A stretch of DNA of 64,000 nucleotides from Bradyrhizobium jicamae (GTDB lineage: Bacteria > Pseudomonadota > Alphaproteobacteria > Rhizobiales > Xanthobacteraceae), in contig NZ_JAFCJX010000018.1 of the NCBI RefSeq assembly GCF_018130695.1, positions 1 through 64,000 on the forward strand, in the 5' to 3' direction. The translations under genes and the position numbers were made by a program. Below are positions 24,271-32,721 of the stretch, piece by piece. The notes under the pieces are model-generated. The model was not told where the DNA came from and ran no database searches. It saw only the letters and a program-made list of their open reading frames with translations. How positions within the stretch are numbered: position 1 is the first letter of the stretch; the number at the start of each line of letters is the position of its first letter.

Positions 24271-25710
24271 ATGTCCGACTCTTTCACCGATGCGCTGCAA
24301 GGACTGGCCGCGATCGTCGGCGACAAGCATGTCATCGCGTCCGCCGGCGACCAGGAGGCCTATGTGGTGGACTGGCGCGGCCGCTATCAGGGCCGCGCGG
24401 TTGCGGTGGTGAAGCCCGGCTCGACCGCCGAGGTTTCGGCCGTCGTCCGCTGCTGCGCCGAGCAGGGACTAGCGATCGTGCCGCAGGGCGGCAACACCGG
24501 CATGTGCGGCGCGGCGACGCCCGATGATCGCGCCGGCAATGTCGTGATCCGGCTCGACCGGATGCGCCGCGTCCGCGATGTCAGTCCGCTCGCGAACACG
24601 ATCACGGTGGAGGCCGGCTGCATCCTCGCGGAGGTGCAGACCGCGGCGAAATCCGTCGATCGCTATTTTCCCTTGAGCCTCGGCGCCGAAGGCTCCTGCC
24701 AGATCGGCGGCAATATCTCGACCAATGCCGGCGGCACCGCCGTGCTGCGCTACGGCCCGACGCGCGATCTCGTGCTCGGGCTCGAAGTGGTGCTGCCCGA
24801 CGGCCGCGTCTTCAACGGCCTGCGCGCGCTGCGCAAGGACAATACGGGCTATGCGCTGAAGCAGCTGTTCATCGGCGCGGAAGGTACGCTCGGCATCGTC
24901 ACCGCGGCGGTGCTGAAACTGTTCGCTCCGCCGCGCAGCTCGGCGCTGGCGCTGCTGAAGCTGCAGGGTGTCGAGCAGGCGCTCGAGATCATGGCGCGGC
25001 TGCGCGGTGCGGTCGGCGACCGGCTCGGCAGCCTCGAGATCTTGTCGCGCTCGCAGATCGAGGCGATCGCCGCGACCGTGCCGCATGTCGCGATCCCCTT
25101 CGAACTGACCACGCCGTGGTATCTGATCGTCGAGCTCACCGACACGCTCGCGAATGTCGATCTCAACGAGCCGCTCGCTGACGTGCTGGCCGATGCGATG
25201 GAGGCGGGGCTTGCCGAGGACGCCATCCTGGCGTCGAGCATCGCGCAAGCCAAGGTGATCTGGGCTGTCAGGCACAGCGTCTCCGAAGGCAACAAGCGCA
25301 GCGGTTACGTGGTGTCGCATGACAGCGTGGTGCCGCTGGAGCGGCAGGCTGTGTTCGTCACCAATGTCGAGGCGCGGATCATGGCAGCGGTGCCGCATGC
25401 CCGCGTCGTGATGCACGGCCATATCGGCGACGGCAACATTCACGTCATCGCATTGCTCGATCGCGCGCGTTGCCGCGACCCGCAGGCGACTGCCGAAATG
25501 GTCGCCTGGATCAACGAAATCGTCGATGACGAGACCGCAGCGCAAGGTGGCGCGATCAGCGCCGAGCACGGTATCGGCATCACCAATCGCGGCCGGCTGG
25601 CCCGCGTCACCGATCCGCTCGACATCGAGCTGATGCGCGGCGTCAAGCGATTGCTCGACCCGAAGGGCCTGATGAATCCCGGCAAGATCTTCGCGGCGGG
25701 AGCGGCCTGA
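24271..25710 (+). CDS. FAD-linked 2-hydroxyacid dehydrogenase (GlcD-like)
   Basis: A 479-residue flavoenzyme. The N-terminal PCMH-type FAD domain has VPQGGNTGMCG, LGAEGSCQIGGNISTNAGGT and IGAEGTLGIVTAAVLKL (residues about 65-215). The C-terminal oxidase domain has the metal-binding HGHIGDGNIH and the closing ISAEHGIGITNRGRL and PKGLMNPGKIF. This is the D-2-hydroxyglutarate/D-lactate/glycolate dehydrogenase group. It should oxidise a D-2-hydroxy acid to the keto acid, passing electrons to the respiratory chain. It lies 23 bases after the aldolase gene and 2 before the kinase gene. Confidence 0.87.
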   Translation: MSDSFTDALQGLAAIVGDKHVIASAGDQEAYVVDWRGRYQGRAVAVVKPGSTAEVSAVVRCCAEQGLAIVPQGGNTGMCGAATPDDRAGNVVIRLDRMRRVRDVSPLANTITVEAGCILAEVQTAAKSVDRYFPLSLGAEGSCQIGGNISTNAGGTAVLRYGPTRDLVLGLEVVLPDGRVFNGLRALRKDNTGYALKQLFIGAEGTLGIVTAAVLKLFAPPRSSALALLKLQGVEQALEIMARLRGAVGDRLGSLEILSRSQIEAIAATVPHVAIPFELTTPWYLIVELTDTLANVDLNEPLADVLADAMEAGLAEDAILASSIAQAKVIWAVRHSVSEGNKRSGYVVSHDSVVPLERQAVFVTNVEARIMAAVPHARVVMHGHIGDGNIHVIALLDRARCRDPQATAEMVAWINEIVDDETAAQGGAISAEHGIGITNRGRLARVTDPLDIELMRGVKRLLDPKGLMNPGKIFAAGAA

Positions 25711-25712
25711 CC

Positions 25713-26819
25713 ATGACCAGCGTCCGCCTGCTTGCCGACGATCTGACCGGTGCGCTCGACACCGCGGCGGAGTTCGTCGGCCTGTGCGGACCGTTCGACG
25801 TCACCTGGCCGGAAGCCACCGCTGCGCAGCATTCAGCGAGCCTTGCGATCGACAGCGGCACGCGTGAACGCAGCAAGGCGGAGAGCGTCGAGATCGTCGG
25901 ACGCCTGGCGCCACAGCTGCGCGGCGGCACCATCGCCTACAAGAAAGTCGACAGCCTGCTGCGCGGCGCCTGGGCGGCCGAGCTCGGCGCCTGCCTGCGC
26001 AACGGTCCGTGGGCGTCCTGCGTGGTCGCGCCGGCCTTCAATTATCAGGGACGTCGCACCGTCGACGGTCAGCAATTCGCGCGCACCGTCGAGGGCGACT
26101 GGTATCGGGTCGGCGACAATCTGTTGTCTCAGCTGGAGGCAGAGGGCATCGAGGCGCAGCAAGGCCGCGCCGACACGCTGTCGCAAGGCGGCGTGCAGGT
26201 GTTCGATGCCGAGAGCGACCTCGATCTCGATCGTGTGGTCGAGATGGGGCGGCGGATGCCTGGGCCTGTGCTGTGGTGTGGCAGCGGCGGGCTCGCCGGC
26301 GCGCTGGCGCGCGGCCGCGGTGCCGAGGCATCGCTGCAATTGAAGAAGCCGGTGCTCGGCCTGTTCGGCTCCGATCAGGCCGTGACGGCCTCGCAGCTCG
26401 CCGCGTGTGACGAAGCCGTCGTCACGCTCAGGGAAGGCGAGGGCGGCGCGCGGGTTCAGCGCAAACTTGCTGATGACGGCGCAGCGCTGGTGAAATTCGC
26501 CCTCGCCGAGGGGCTGTCGCGCGGCGAAGCGGCGCGGCGCATCGCGCGGGAACTGACATCGCTGATTACGACGCTCGATCCGCCCGGCACGCTGATCGTT
26601 GCCGGCGGCGAAACCCTGAAGGCGGTCTGTGTCGCGCTCGGCGCGCATGCGCTGCAGGTCACGGGGCGGATCGTGCCGGGCCTGCCGTGCTCGATCCTGC
26701 AGGGCGGCCGCTGGGCCGGCGTTCACGTGGTCTCGAAATCCGGTGCGTTCGGCCCCGCCGAGCTGTGGCGCGACCTGCTCCGGGACAATCAATTGCTCAC
26801 CATGAGGAGTCCAACATGA
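25713..26819 (+). CDS. Four-carbon acid sugar kinase (DUF1537)
   Basis: A 368-residue kinase of the DUF1537 family, which phosphorylates D-threonate, D-erythronate and related acids at O4. Seen are LLADDLTGALDTAAEF at the N-terminus, the KKVDSLLRG loop, VVAPAFNYQGRRTVDGQQF and, in the C-terminal nucleotide domain, LIVAGGETLKAVCVALG. The C-terminal GxxxG-type loop in KSGAFGPAELW fits ATP binding. It is coupled by ATGA to the PdxA2-like dehydrogenase, its known partner in acid-sugar degradation (kinase, then oxidative decarboxylation to dihydroxyacetone phosphate). Confidence 0.87.
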   Translation: MTSVRLLADDLTGALDTAAEFVGLCGPFDVTWPEATAAQHSASLAIDSGTRERSKAESVEIVGRLAPQLRGGTIAYKKVDSLLRGAWAAELGACLRNGPWASCVVAPAFNYQGRRTVDGQQFARTVEGDWYRVGDNLLSQLEAEGIEAQQGRADTLSQGGVQVFDAESDLDLDRVVEMGRRMPGPVLWCGSGGLAGALARGRGAEASLQLKKPVLGLFGSDQAVTASQLAACDEAVVTLREGEGGARVQRKLADDGAALVKFALAEGLSRGEAARRIARELTSLITTLDPPGTLIVAGGETLKAVCVALGAHALQVTGRIVPGLPCSILQGGRWAGVHVVSKSGAFGPAELWRDLLRDNQLLTMRSPT

Positions 26820-27850
26820 CCTCTCGCCATCTCGCCATCACCATGGGCGATCCCGCCGGCATCGGGCCGGAGATCATCGTCAAAGCCTGCGTCGGATTGC
26901 AGGAGCGGATCGCGAAGGGCGATCTGCGCCTGCTGATCATCGGCAACGGCGCTGCGCTGGACGGCGCGAAGACCGCGCTCGGCGCCGACGTGGCGATTCC
27001 GGAAGTCAGCGTCGACGACCGCGAGTGGCCGAACCTCTGTTTCCTGCAAGCCGACACTGAAGGCGAGCCGATCAAGCCAGGCGTGCTGAGTGCCGATGGC
27101 GGCCGCTTTGCCTACAAGGCGATCGAGCACGGTGTGCGGCTGACCCAGGCCGGCCGCACTGCGGCGATCGTCACCGCGCCGCTCAACAAGGAAGCGCTCA
27201 ACAAGGCCGGCTATCATTTTCCCGGCCATACCGAGATGCTGGCGCATCTGACCGGCGTGCGCGGCTCGGTGATGCTGCTCGCGCACGGCAACATGCGCGT
27301 CAGCCACGTCTCGACCCATGTCGCGCTGGAGGACGTGCCGAAGCGGCTGACGCCGGAGCGGCTGCGGATGGTGATCGATCTCACCCACGATGCGCTGCGC
27401 CGGCTCGGCATCGCCAAGCCGAAGATCGCGATTGCCGCACTCAACCCCCATGCCGGCGAGGGCGGCCTGTTTGGCCGACAGGACATCGACGTCTCAGCTC
27501 CGACGATTGCCAAGGCGGTCGCTGACGGGCTCGATGTCGTCGGCCCCGTGCCTGGCGACACCATCTTCGTGAAGCTGCGCGCCGGCCAGTACGATGCTGC
27601 GGTCGCGATGTATCACGACCAGGGGCACATCCCGGTCAAACTGCTCGGCTTCCAGGTCGATCCCGCGACCGGCCGCTGGCAGGAGCTGTCCGGCGTCAAC
27701 ATCACGCTGGGCCTGCCGATCATCCGCACGTCAGTCGATCACGGCACCGCCTTCGATATCGCCGGCCAAGGCATCGCCAACGAGCACAGCCTGATTGAGG
27801 CGATCGACTACGCCGAGCGGCTTGCCGCCGGCGCTTCTGCATCCAAGTGA
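26816..27850 (+). CDS. pdxA2: PdxA2-like 4-phospho-acid dehydrogenase
   Basis: A 344-residue NAD-dependent dehydrogenase of the PdxA family. Seen are ITMGDPAGIGPEI at residues about 9-21, TAPLNKEAL, the metal-binding YHFPGHTEML, NPHAGEGGLFG and YHDQGHIPVKLL with its metal His, and TSVDHGTAFDIAGQGIA. Beside a DUF1537 kinase the family oxidises threonate or erythronate 4-phosphate and releases CO2 to give dihydroxyacetone phosphate, rather than making vitamin B6. The start overlaps the kinase stop (ATGA). The identification as PdxA2 rests on this pairing. Confidence 0.87.
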   Translation: MTSRHLAITMGDPAGIGPEIIVKACVGLQERIAKGDLRLLIIGNGAALDGAKTALGADVAIPEVSVDDREWPNLCFLQADTEGEPIKPGVLSADGGRFAYKAIEHGVRLTQAGRTAAIVTAPLNKEALNKAGYHFPGHTEMLAHLTGVRGSVMLLAHGNMRVSHVSTHVALEDVPKRLTPERLRMVIDLTHDALRRLGIAKPKIAIAALNPHAGEGGLFGRQDIDVSAPTIAKAVADGLDVVGPVPGDTIFVKLRAGQYDAAVAMYHDQGHIPVKLLGFQVDPATGRWQELSGVNITLGLPIIRTSVDHGTAFDIAGQGIANEHSLIEAIDYAERLAAGASASK

Positions 27851-27864
27851 GATCGAACGAAACG

Positions 27865-28989
27865 ATGACCAACGCCTTTACGCCGATCGAAATCCTCCGT
27901 CCCACCGTCCTCGAGTTCGGCTGCGGCACCATCTCGGCCGCGGCCCGCTTCGCCGAACGGATCGGTGCCAAGCGGCCGCTGGTGATTTCCGATCCCTTCA
28001 ACGCCGCCCGCGTCGACATGCTGGCGCTGCCGGGCGCTGTGAAAGTGTTCGGCGAGGTGAAGCCCGAGCCCGACCTGCCCAATCTCGACAAGGCGGTCGC
28101 GATGGCGCGCGAAGCGAAGCCTGATCTTGTCGTCGGCTTCGGCGGCGGCAGCGCGATGGATCTCGCCAAGCTCGTCGCGGTGCTCTGCACGTCAGATGTT
28201 GCCTTTGCCGATATCGTCGGGCCTGAGAAGGTCGCCGGCCGCAGCGTCGCGCTGATGCAGATCCCGACCACCTCGGGCACCGGCAGCGAGGCCGGCACCC
28301 GCGCGCTGGTCACCGATCCCGTCAGCCAGAACAAGCAGGCGGTGCAGAGCCGCTTCATGCTGGCCGACATCGCAATCGTCGATCCCGATCTCACCATGAC
28401 GGTGCCGAAGGAGGTCACGGCGGCAACCGGCGTCGATGCGCTGGCGCATTGCGTCGAGGCTTATACCAGCCGCAAGGCGCATCCGACCATCGACCTCTAT
28501 GCGCTCGAAGGCGCGCGGCTGGTCGGAAAATATCTCAAGCGCGCCGTCGTCGACGGCGGCGATCGCGAGGCGCGCGCTGGGCTGTCGCTGGCCTCACTCT
28601 ATGGCGGCTATTGCCTCGGGCCGGTGAACACCACGGCGGGTCACGCGGTGGCCTATCCGCTCGGCACGCGGCATCACATCGCGCATGGACTCGCGTGCGC
28701 GGTGATCTTCCCGCACACGCTGGCGTTCAACATGCCGGCGACCTTGGCCAAGACGGCCGCGGTGCTGCAGGCGCTCGGCCTGCCCGAGCGCAAGACGGTT
28801 GCGTTCGACTCGGCCTATCGCTTCTGCACCAGCCTCGGCATCGAGATGCGGCTGTCCGCGCTCGGCGTGCCCAGGGACGATCTCGGCGTGATGGCGGACG
28901 AGGCGCACGCGATTCGCCGGCTGCTCGACAACAACCCGGCAGAGCTCAGCCGGGATGCGATCCTGAAAATGTACGAGGCCGCGCTCTAG
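27865..28989 (+). CDS. Iron-containing alcohol dehydrogenase
   Basis: A 374-residue group III alcohol dehydrogenase. The cofactor loop is FGGGSAMDLAK, followed by IPTTSGTGSEA. Metal ligands are expected in TGVDALAHCVEAY, NTTAGHAVAYPLG and HHIAHGLACAVIFPH. It would interconvert an alcohol and aldehyde or ketone with NAD(H), for example a C3 or C4 intermediate from the acid-sugar route. I use the ATG at 27865; a GTG at 27847 overlaps the previous stop and would couple translation, adding six residues. The specific substrate cannot be read. Confidence 0.85.
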   Translation: MTNAFTPIEILRPTVLEFGCGTISAAARFAERIGAKRPLVISDPFNAARVDMLALPGAVKVFGEVKPEPDLPNLDKAVAMAREAKPDLVVGFGGGSAMDLAKLVAVLCTSDVAFADIVGPEKVAGRSVALMQIPTTSGTGSEAGTRALVTDPVSQNKQAVQSRFMLADIAIVDPDLTMTVPKEVTAATGVDALAHCVEAYTSRKAHPTIDLYALEGARLVGKYLKRAVVDGGDREARAGLSLASLYGGYCLGPVNTTAGHAVAYPLGTRHHIAHGLACAVIFPHTLAFNMPATLAKTAAVLQALGLPERKTVAFDSAYRFCTSLGIEMRLSALGVPRDDLGVMADEAHAIRRLLDNNPAELSRDAILKMYEAAL

Positions 28990-29043
28990 CCATCCGGCTC
29001 CGCGGCAACAATCAACAACCAACAGACAACAGAGGAAACTTCG

Positions 29044-30015
29044 ATGAGATCGATGTGGTTTGGTCTTGCGTCCGCATTGCTGCTGGCGATGGCACCCGCG
29101 AACGCGCAGGATGGCTATCCGTCCAAGCAGGTGAGTGTGATCGTCCCCTTCGCCGCCGGCGGCACCGCGGACATCTTCGCGCGCATGGTCGGCAATCAGC
29201 TGCAGGCCAAGCTCGGCAAGCCCTTCGTGATCGAGAATGTCGGCGGCGCCGGTTCGATCCTCGGCGTGACGCGGCTTGCGAAAGCAGCGCCCGATGGCAT
29301 GACGATCGGTCTCGCCAGCACCTCGGCGCTCGCGATCAATCCGTCGCTCTATGGCGCGAAGCTCAGCTATCAGCCGGAGAAGGATCTGGCGCCGGTGGCG
29401 CAGATCAGCGTCGTGCCCAACGTGCTCGTGGTCAACCCCGACAAGATCAAGGCGCGCACCGTGCCGGATCTGATCGCCTATCTGAAGGCCAATCCGGACA
29501 AGGTCTCGTTCGGCTCGGCCGGCGTCGGCACCTCGCAGCATCTCGCCGGCGAATTGTTTCAGCAGATGACCGGCACCAAGATGGTGCACGTTCCCTACAA
29601 GGGCTCGAGCCAGATGATCACCGATCTGCTCAGCGGCCAGATCGACCTCGCCTTCGACAACGTGCCGCTGCTGCTGCCGCACGCCAAGACCGGCAAGCTG
29701 GCGCTGATCGCGACCGCAACCCCGAAGCGCGCCGCGTTCGATCCGGAGCTGCCGGCGGTCGCCGAATTCCTGCCCGGCTTCGAGGCGGTCGCCTGGCACG
29801 GCTTCTTCGTCCCCGCGGCGACGCCGAAGCCGATCGTCGAGAAGCTGTCGGCCGAGATCCGCGCCTTCATGCAGCAGCCGGAGACGGTGGCGAAGATGGC
29901 CGAGCTCGGCGCGGCTGCGGTCGCCGTGGATTCAAAACCCTTCGCCGACTACATCGCGTCCGAAACGGTGCGCTGGAAGAAGGTGATCGAGGCCGCCAAC
30001 ATCAAGATGGATTAG
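29044..30015 (+). CDS. TctC/Bug-type periplasmic binding protein
   Basis: A 323-residue exported binding protein. Signal peptide residues 1-21 (MRSMWFGLASALLLAMAPANA). The mature protein shows the TctC pattern VIVPFAAGGTADIFARMVGNQL, VENVGGAGSILG-like IENVGGAGSI, and VHVPYKGSSQMITDLLSGQID. It should bind a carboxylate or sugar acid for a tripartite TctABC importer, but no tctA or tctB is present in the window, so it is an orphan. Last gene of the IclR-locus rightward arm, 54 bases after the alcohol dehydrogenase, followed by a perfect hairpin. Confidence 0.87.
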   Translation: MRSMWFGLASALLLAMAPANAQDGYPSKQVSVIVPFAAGGTADIFARMVGNQLQAKLGKPFVIENVGGAGSILGVTRLAKAAPDGMTIGLASTSALAINPSLYGAKLSYQPEKDLAPVAQISVVPNVLVVNPDKIKARTVPDLIAYLKANPDKVSFGSAGVGTSQHLAGELFQQMTGTKMVHVPYKGSSQMITDLLSGQIDLAFDNVPLLLPHAKTGKLALIATATPKRAAFDPELPAVAEFLPGFEAVAWHGFFVPAATPKPIVEKLSAEIRAFMQQPETVAKMAELGAAAVAVDSKPFADYIASETVRWKKVIEAANIKMD

Positions 30016-30030
30016 CCCAACGTCAGCGCC

Positions 30031-30054
30031 GCGGTGGGCGGCATCGCCCACCGC
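30031..30054. terminator. Bidirectional terminator hairpin
   Basis: GCGGTGGGCG (30031-30040), loop GCAT, CGCCCACCGC (30045-30054): a perfect 10-bp stem between the convergent TctC and GntR genes, ending two bases before the GntR stop codon. No T-run on either side, so it may work with Rho or as an mRNA end. Confidence 0.55.
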
Positions 30055-30055
30055 C

Positions 30056-30958
30056 TTACGATCGCGAATGCTGCTGGGCCGTCTGCGCGGCCCGCAGGGC
30101 CTGTTCGAGATGGGCGCGCATCTGGCCGGAGGCCTGCGCAAGATCGCCTGATGCAATCGACTCGATGATCGCGAGGTGCTCCCTGCACCATTCGCGGACC
30201 CGGCGGCTGTCGAAATAGCTGCCGAATTCCAGCAGGCGCCGCAGCCGGTTCTGGTACTGGATCGCCTGGGAGAAGAACGCATTGCCGCAGAATTCGGCGC
30301 ACATCTCATGAAAGGCCGCATCGGTCTCGAACAGCTGCGTGCTGCTGACCGTGGCGATGTCGGGATGCGAGATCAGATAGAGGTGCTGCAGGCGCATCCG
30401 CTCGATCGCGCCGGGATCCGGCTTGAATGTCGGCAGCAGGAAGCTTGACGGCTCGATGGTCAGGCGAAACTCGTAGCTGGCGCGGAGCGAGACCACGGAA
30501 TCGAGCGTCGGCAGGAAGCTCCAGCCATGGCCTTGCTTGCGCGCGATCAGGCCGTCCTCGGCGAGCCGCGACAGCGTGCGCGTCAACGAGACGCGATCGA
30601 CCTTGTAGCGGCGGGCGATCTCGCTCTGCGTGATCGAGTTCGGAATCCGGTTCTCGAGCCGGTCGCGGACCAGCCGGGCATAAAACTCGTCCTCGATCGT
30701 CGAGGGCACCGCGATCTCGATGCGATGCAGGGAATCGAACGGCTTGCGCAGGAAGAAGCCGTGGTTCTTCCGCGTTTCCACGATGCCGCGCTCGGCAAGC
30801 AGGTCGAGCGCCGAACGGATCGGCGTGCGCGAGACGCCGACGAGATCGGCGAGTTGCTGCTCGCGCAGATGATGGCCGGGCTCCAGCCGGGCGTCACGGA
30901 TGACGTCCAGGATCTGGTTGGCCAGGCGGAAGCGGTTTTGCTGGGTCGACCGCGCCAT
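30056..30958 (-). CDS. GntR/FCD-like regulator with two winged helices
   Basis: A 300-residue regulator. A GntR winged helix at residues about 10-70 (LREQQLADLVGVSRTPIRSALDLL) is followed by a second winged-helix-like segment at about 95-150 (SEIARRYKVDRVSLTRTLSRL, ending QGHGWSFLP). The C-terminal FCD-like domain follows (YEFRLTIEPSSF, AAFHEMCAEFCGNAFF, REHLAIIESIASGDLAQASGQMRAHL, with the family's metal-type histidines). The same unusual order occurs in the 2532-3455 gene. It lies divergent from the amino-acid-type importer and probably controls that locus. GATACAAT at 31004-31011 mirrors ATTGTATA in the importer promoter. Confidence 0.87.
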   Translation of the reverse strand: MARSTQQNRFRLANQILDVIRDARLEPGHHLREQQLADLVGVSRTPIRSALDLLAERGIVETRKNHGFFLRKPFDSLHRIEIAVPSTIEDEFYARLVRDRLENRIPNSITQSEIARRYKVDRVSLTRTLSRLAEDGLIARKQGHGWSFLPTLDSVVSLRASYEFRLTIEPSSFLLPTFKPDPGAIERMRLQHLYLISHPDIATVSSTQLFETDAAFHEMCAEFCGNAFFSQAIQYQNRLRRLLEFGSYFDSRRVREWCREHLAIIESIASGDLAQASGQMRAHLEQALRAAQTAQQHSRS

Positions 30959-31094
30959 GGGGGATTCGAGGAGATTGTTCCTAAAGTACGAGTTGCAAGG
31001 TCCGATACAATAGCTCCGCGAGCCCTATCCCCATGAATTGGCTTCGAATTGCGCCTTGGCTAAAGCTTCATCACGGAATGCCTGCGGATAGGGC

Positions 31095-31146
31095 TTGACG
31101 CTCTATGCGGCATTGATTGTATAATAATCTCCAATAAAACAATCAA
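31095..31146 (+). promoter_or_regulatory. Promoter and candidate GntR operator of importer locus
   Basis: TTGACG (31095-31100) and TATAAT (31120-31125) are separated by 19 bases, one or two more than ideal; TTGTAT at 31118-31123 would give 17. Over the -10 region lies TTGATTGT (31113-31120) with its inverted copy ACAATCAA (31139-31146). The start codon of the binding protein is at 31163. The overlap of palindrome and promoter suggests repression by the divergent GntR protein. Confidence 0.5.
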
Positions 31147-31162
31147 GCCACAGGTGCCACCC

Positions 31163-31972
31163 ATGTCACGCTTGCGCTTTGTCTGCGGATTCCTGTCGCT
31201 TTTCCTGTCCGCGCCGCTCGCGGCAGCCGACCTCTCCTCCGCCACGCTGGTCGAGAAAGGCACGCTGACCTATGGCGTCGCCGGCACCTTCGCGCCGTTC
31301 GAATTCCAGAAGGATGGCAAGCTCTCGGGCTTCGACATCGACATGATCGGCCTGTTGGGCAAGAAGCTCGGCGCCGAGCCGAAGCCGATGAACATGGAGT
31401 TCAAGGGCCTGATCGTGGCGCTGCAGGGCGGACGCCTCGATCTGATCAATTCGGCGATGTACATCAACGAGCAGCGCGCCGCTCAGGTCGACTTCGTGCC
31501 TTACTTGCGGATCGGAACGCTGGTGATCGTGCAGGCGGCCAATCCGGCCAAGATCACCGGACGTGACGATTCGCTGTGCGGCAAGACCATCGCAGTCACG
31601 CTCGGCGGCATCCAGGAAACCTATGCGCGGCAGGACGACAAGCGATGCCGCGACAAGGGGCTCGCCGCCGTCACCGTGATGACGTTGCCGACGGCGCAGG
31701 ATTCGGCCCTGACGCTGCGGCAGGGCCGCGCTGACGTGCTGTTCAACTCCACGCCGGGCGCCGTCGAGCTGATGGACAAGGTGCCGGGCGTCTACGCCGT
31801 GGCAGGTCCTGAATTCGAAGCCAACACGCAGATCGGCATGGCCGTGCGCAAGGGCGATGCGGCAATGAAATCGGCGGTCGAGGCGGCGCTGAAGGAGATC
31901 GTCGCCGATGGCTCCTACAAGAAACTGATCGAGACCTGGAAGTTCCCGGCCTCCGTGTCGCTGTTCGAATAA
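31163..31972 (+). CDS. Polar-amino-acid-type ABC binding protein
   Basis: A 269-residue exported binding protein of the PAAT/cystine-glutamine class. The signal peptide covers about residues 1-22 (MSRLRFVCGFLSLFLSAPLAAA). The mature part shows GTLTYGVAGTFAPFEF, LSGFDIDMIGLLGKKLG and the ligand-loop region LIVALQGGRLDLINSAMYI. The ATG at 31163 is preceded by AGGTG, which itself contains a rival GTG at 31154. It captures the substrate for the importer encoded by the next two genes. The ligand is unknown; downstream enzymes suggest an acylated or cyclic amino acid derivative. Confidence 0.87.
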   Translation: MSRLRFVCGFLSLFLSAPLAAADLSSATLVEKGTLTYGVAGTFAPFEFQKDGKLSGFDIDMIGLLGKKLGAEPKPMNMEFKGLIVALQGGRLDLINSAMYINEQRAAQVDFVPYLRIGTLVIVQAANPAKITGRDDSLCGKTIAVTLGGIQETYARQDDKRCRDKGLAAVTVMTLPTAQDSALTLRQGRADVLFNSTPGAVELMDKVPGVYAVAGPEFEANTQIGMAVRKGDAAMKSAVEAALKEIVADGSYKKLIETWKFPASVSLFE

Positions 31973-31982
31973 GGGGCCGCCG

Positions 31983-32708
31983 GTGTCGGTCCAACTCGTC
32001 CTGCAGTATCTGGTATCGCCCGCCTTCGTGCACGGCGCGGCGATGACGCTGCTGTTGACGGTGGCGTCGCTGTTCTTCGGCGTCCTGATCGGGCTCGTGC
32101 TGGCGCTGATCCAGGAGAGCCGGACCCGTGCCGGCGCGGTGGTCTCGGTCGGCTATCTCTGGCTGTTCCGCGGCACGCCCGTGCTGTTCCAGATCATCTT
32201 CATCTACAATGTGCTGCCGTCGTTCGGCATCAAGCTCTCGGCCTTCGTCTGCGCCGTGCTCGCGCTGTCGTTGAACGAGGGCGCCTACATGGCGGAGATC
32301 CTGCGTTCGGGGCTGCAGGCGGTGAAGAAGGGCCAGCGCACCGCGGGCCTCGCGCTCGGCATGACCGGCGCCCAGATGATGCGCCTCGTGGTGATTCCGC
32401 AGGCGGCGCGGATCGTGCTGCCACCGATCGGAAACCAGATGATCGGTATGCTGAAGCTCAGTGCGCTCGTCTCGGTGATCGCGGTGGAAGAGCTGCTGCT
32501 GGTGGCCAACCAGACGGCGAGCGCCGACTTCCGCTATTTCGAGGCGTTGACGGCGGCCGGCATCTATTACCTCGCGATGACGACGGCGTTCATGGGCCTG
32601 CAGGTCCTGATGGAGCGCGCGCTCGATCCCAAGAAACGGCAGCGGATGCGCCGGATGTCGTTGACCGAGCGGATGCTCGGCACCTCGAAATCCTTCGCGG
32701 TGCGCTGA
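31983..32708 (+). CDS. Polar-amino-acid-type ABC permease
   Basis: A 241-residue inner-membrane permease with about five membrane segments. It carries the PAAT signature (LFRGTPVLFQIIFIYNVLP) and the coupling loop EILRSGLQAVKKGQRTAGLALGMT (residues about 105-128). It starts with GTG at 31983 after AAGGGG. Only one permease gene is present, so the channel is probably a homodimer. It is 10 bases after the binding protein gene and 13 before the ATPase gene. Confidence 0.87.
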   Translation: MSVQLVLQYLVSPAFVHGAAMTLLLTVASLFFGVLIGLVLALIQESRTRAGAVVSVGYLWLFRGTPVLFQIIFIYNVLPSFGIKLSAFVCAVLALSLNEGAYMAEILRSGLQAVKKGQRTAGLALGMTGAQMMRLVVIPQAARIVLPPIGNQMIGMLKLSALVSVIAVEELLLVANQTASADFRYFEALTAAGIYYLAMTTAFMGLQVLMERALDPKKRQRMRRMSLTERMLGTSKSFAVR

Positions 32709-32721
32709 GGGCGGAGCGATC

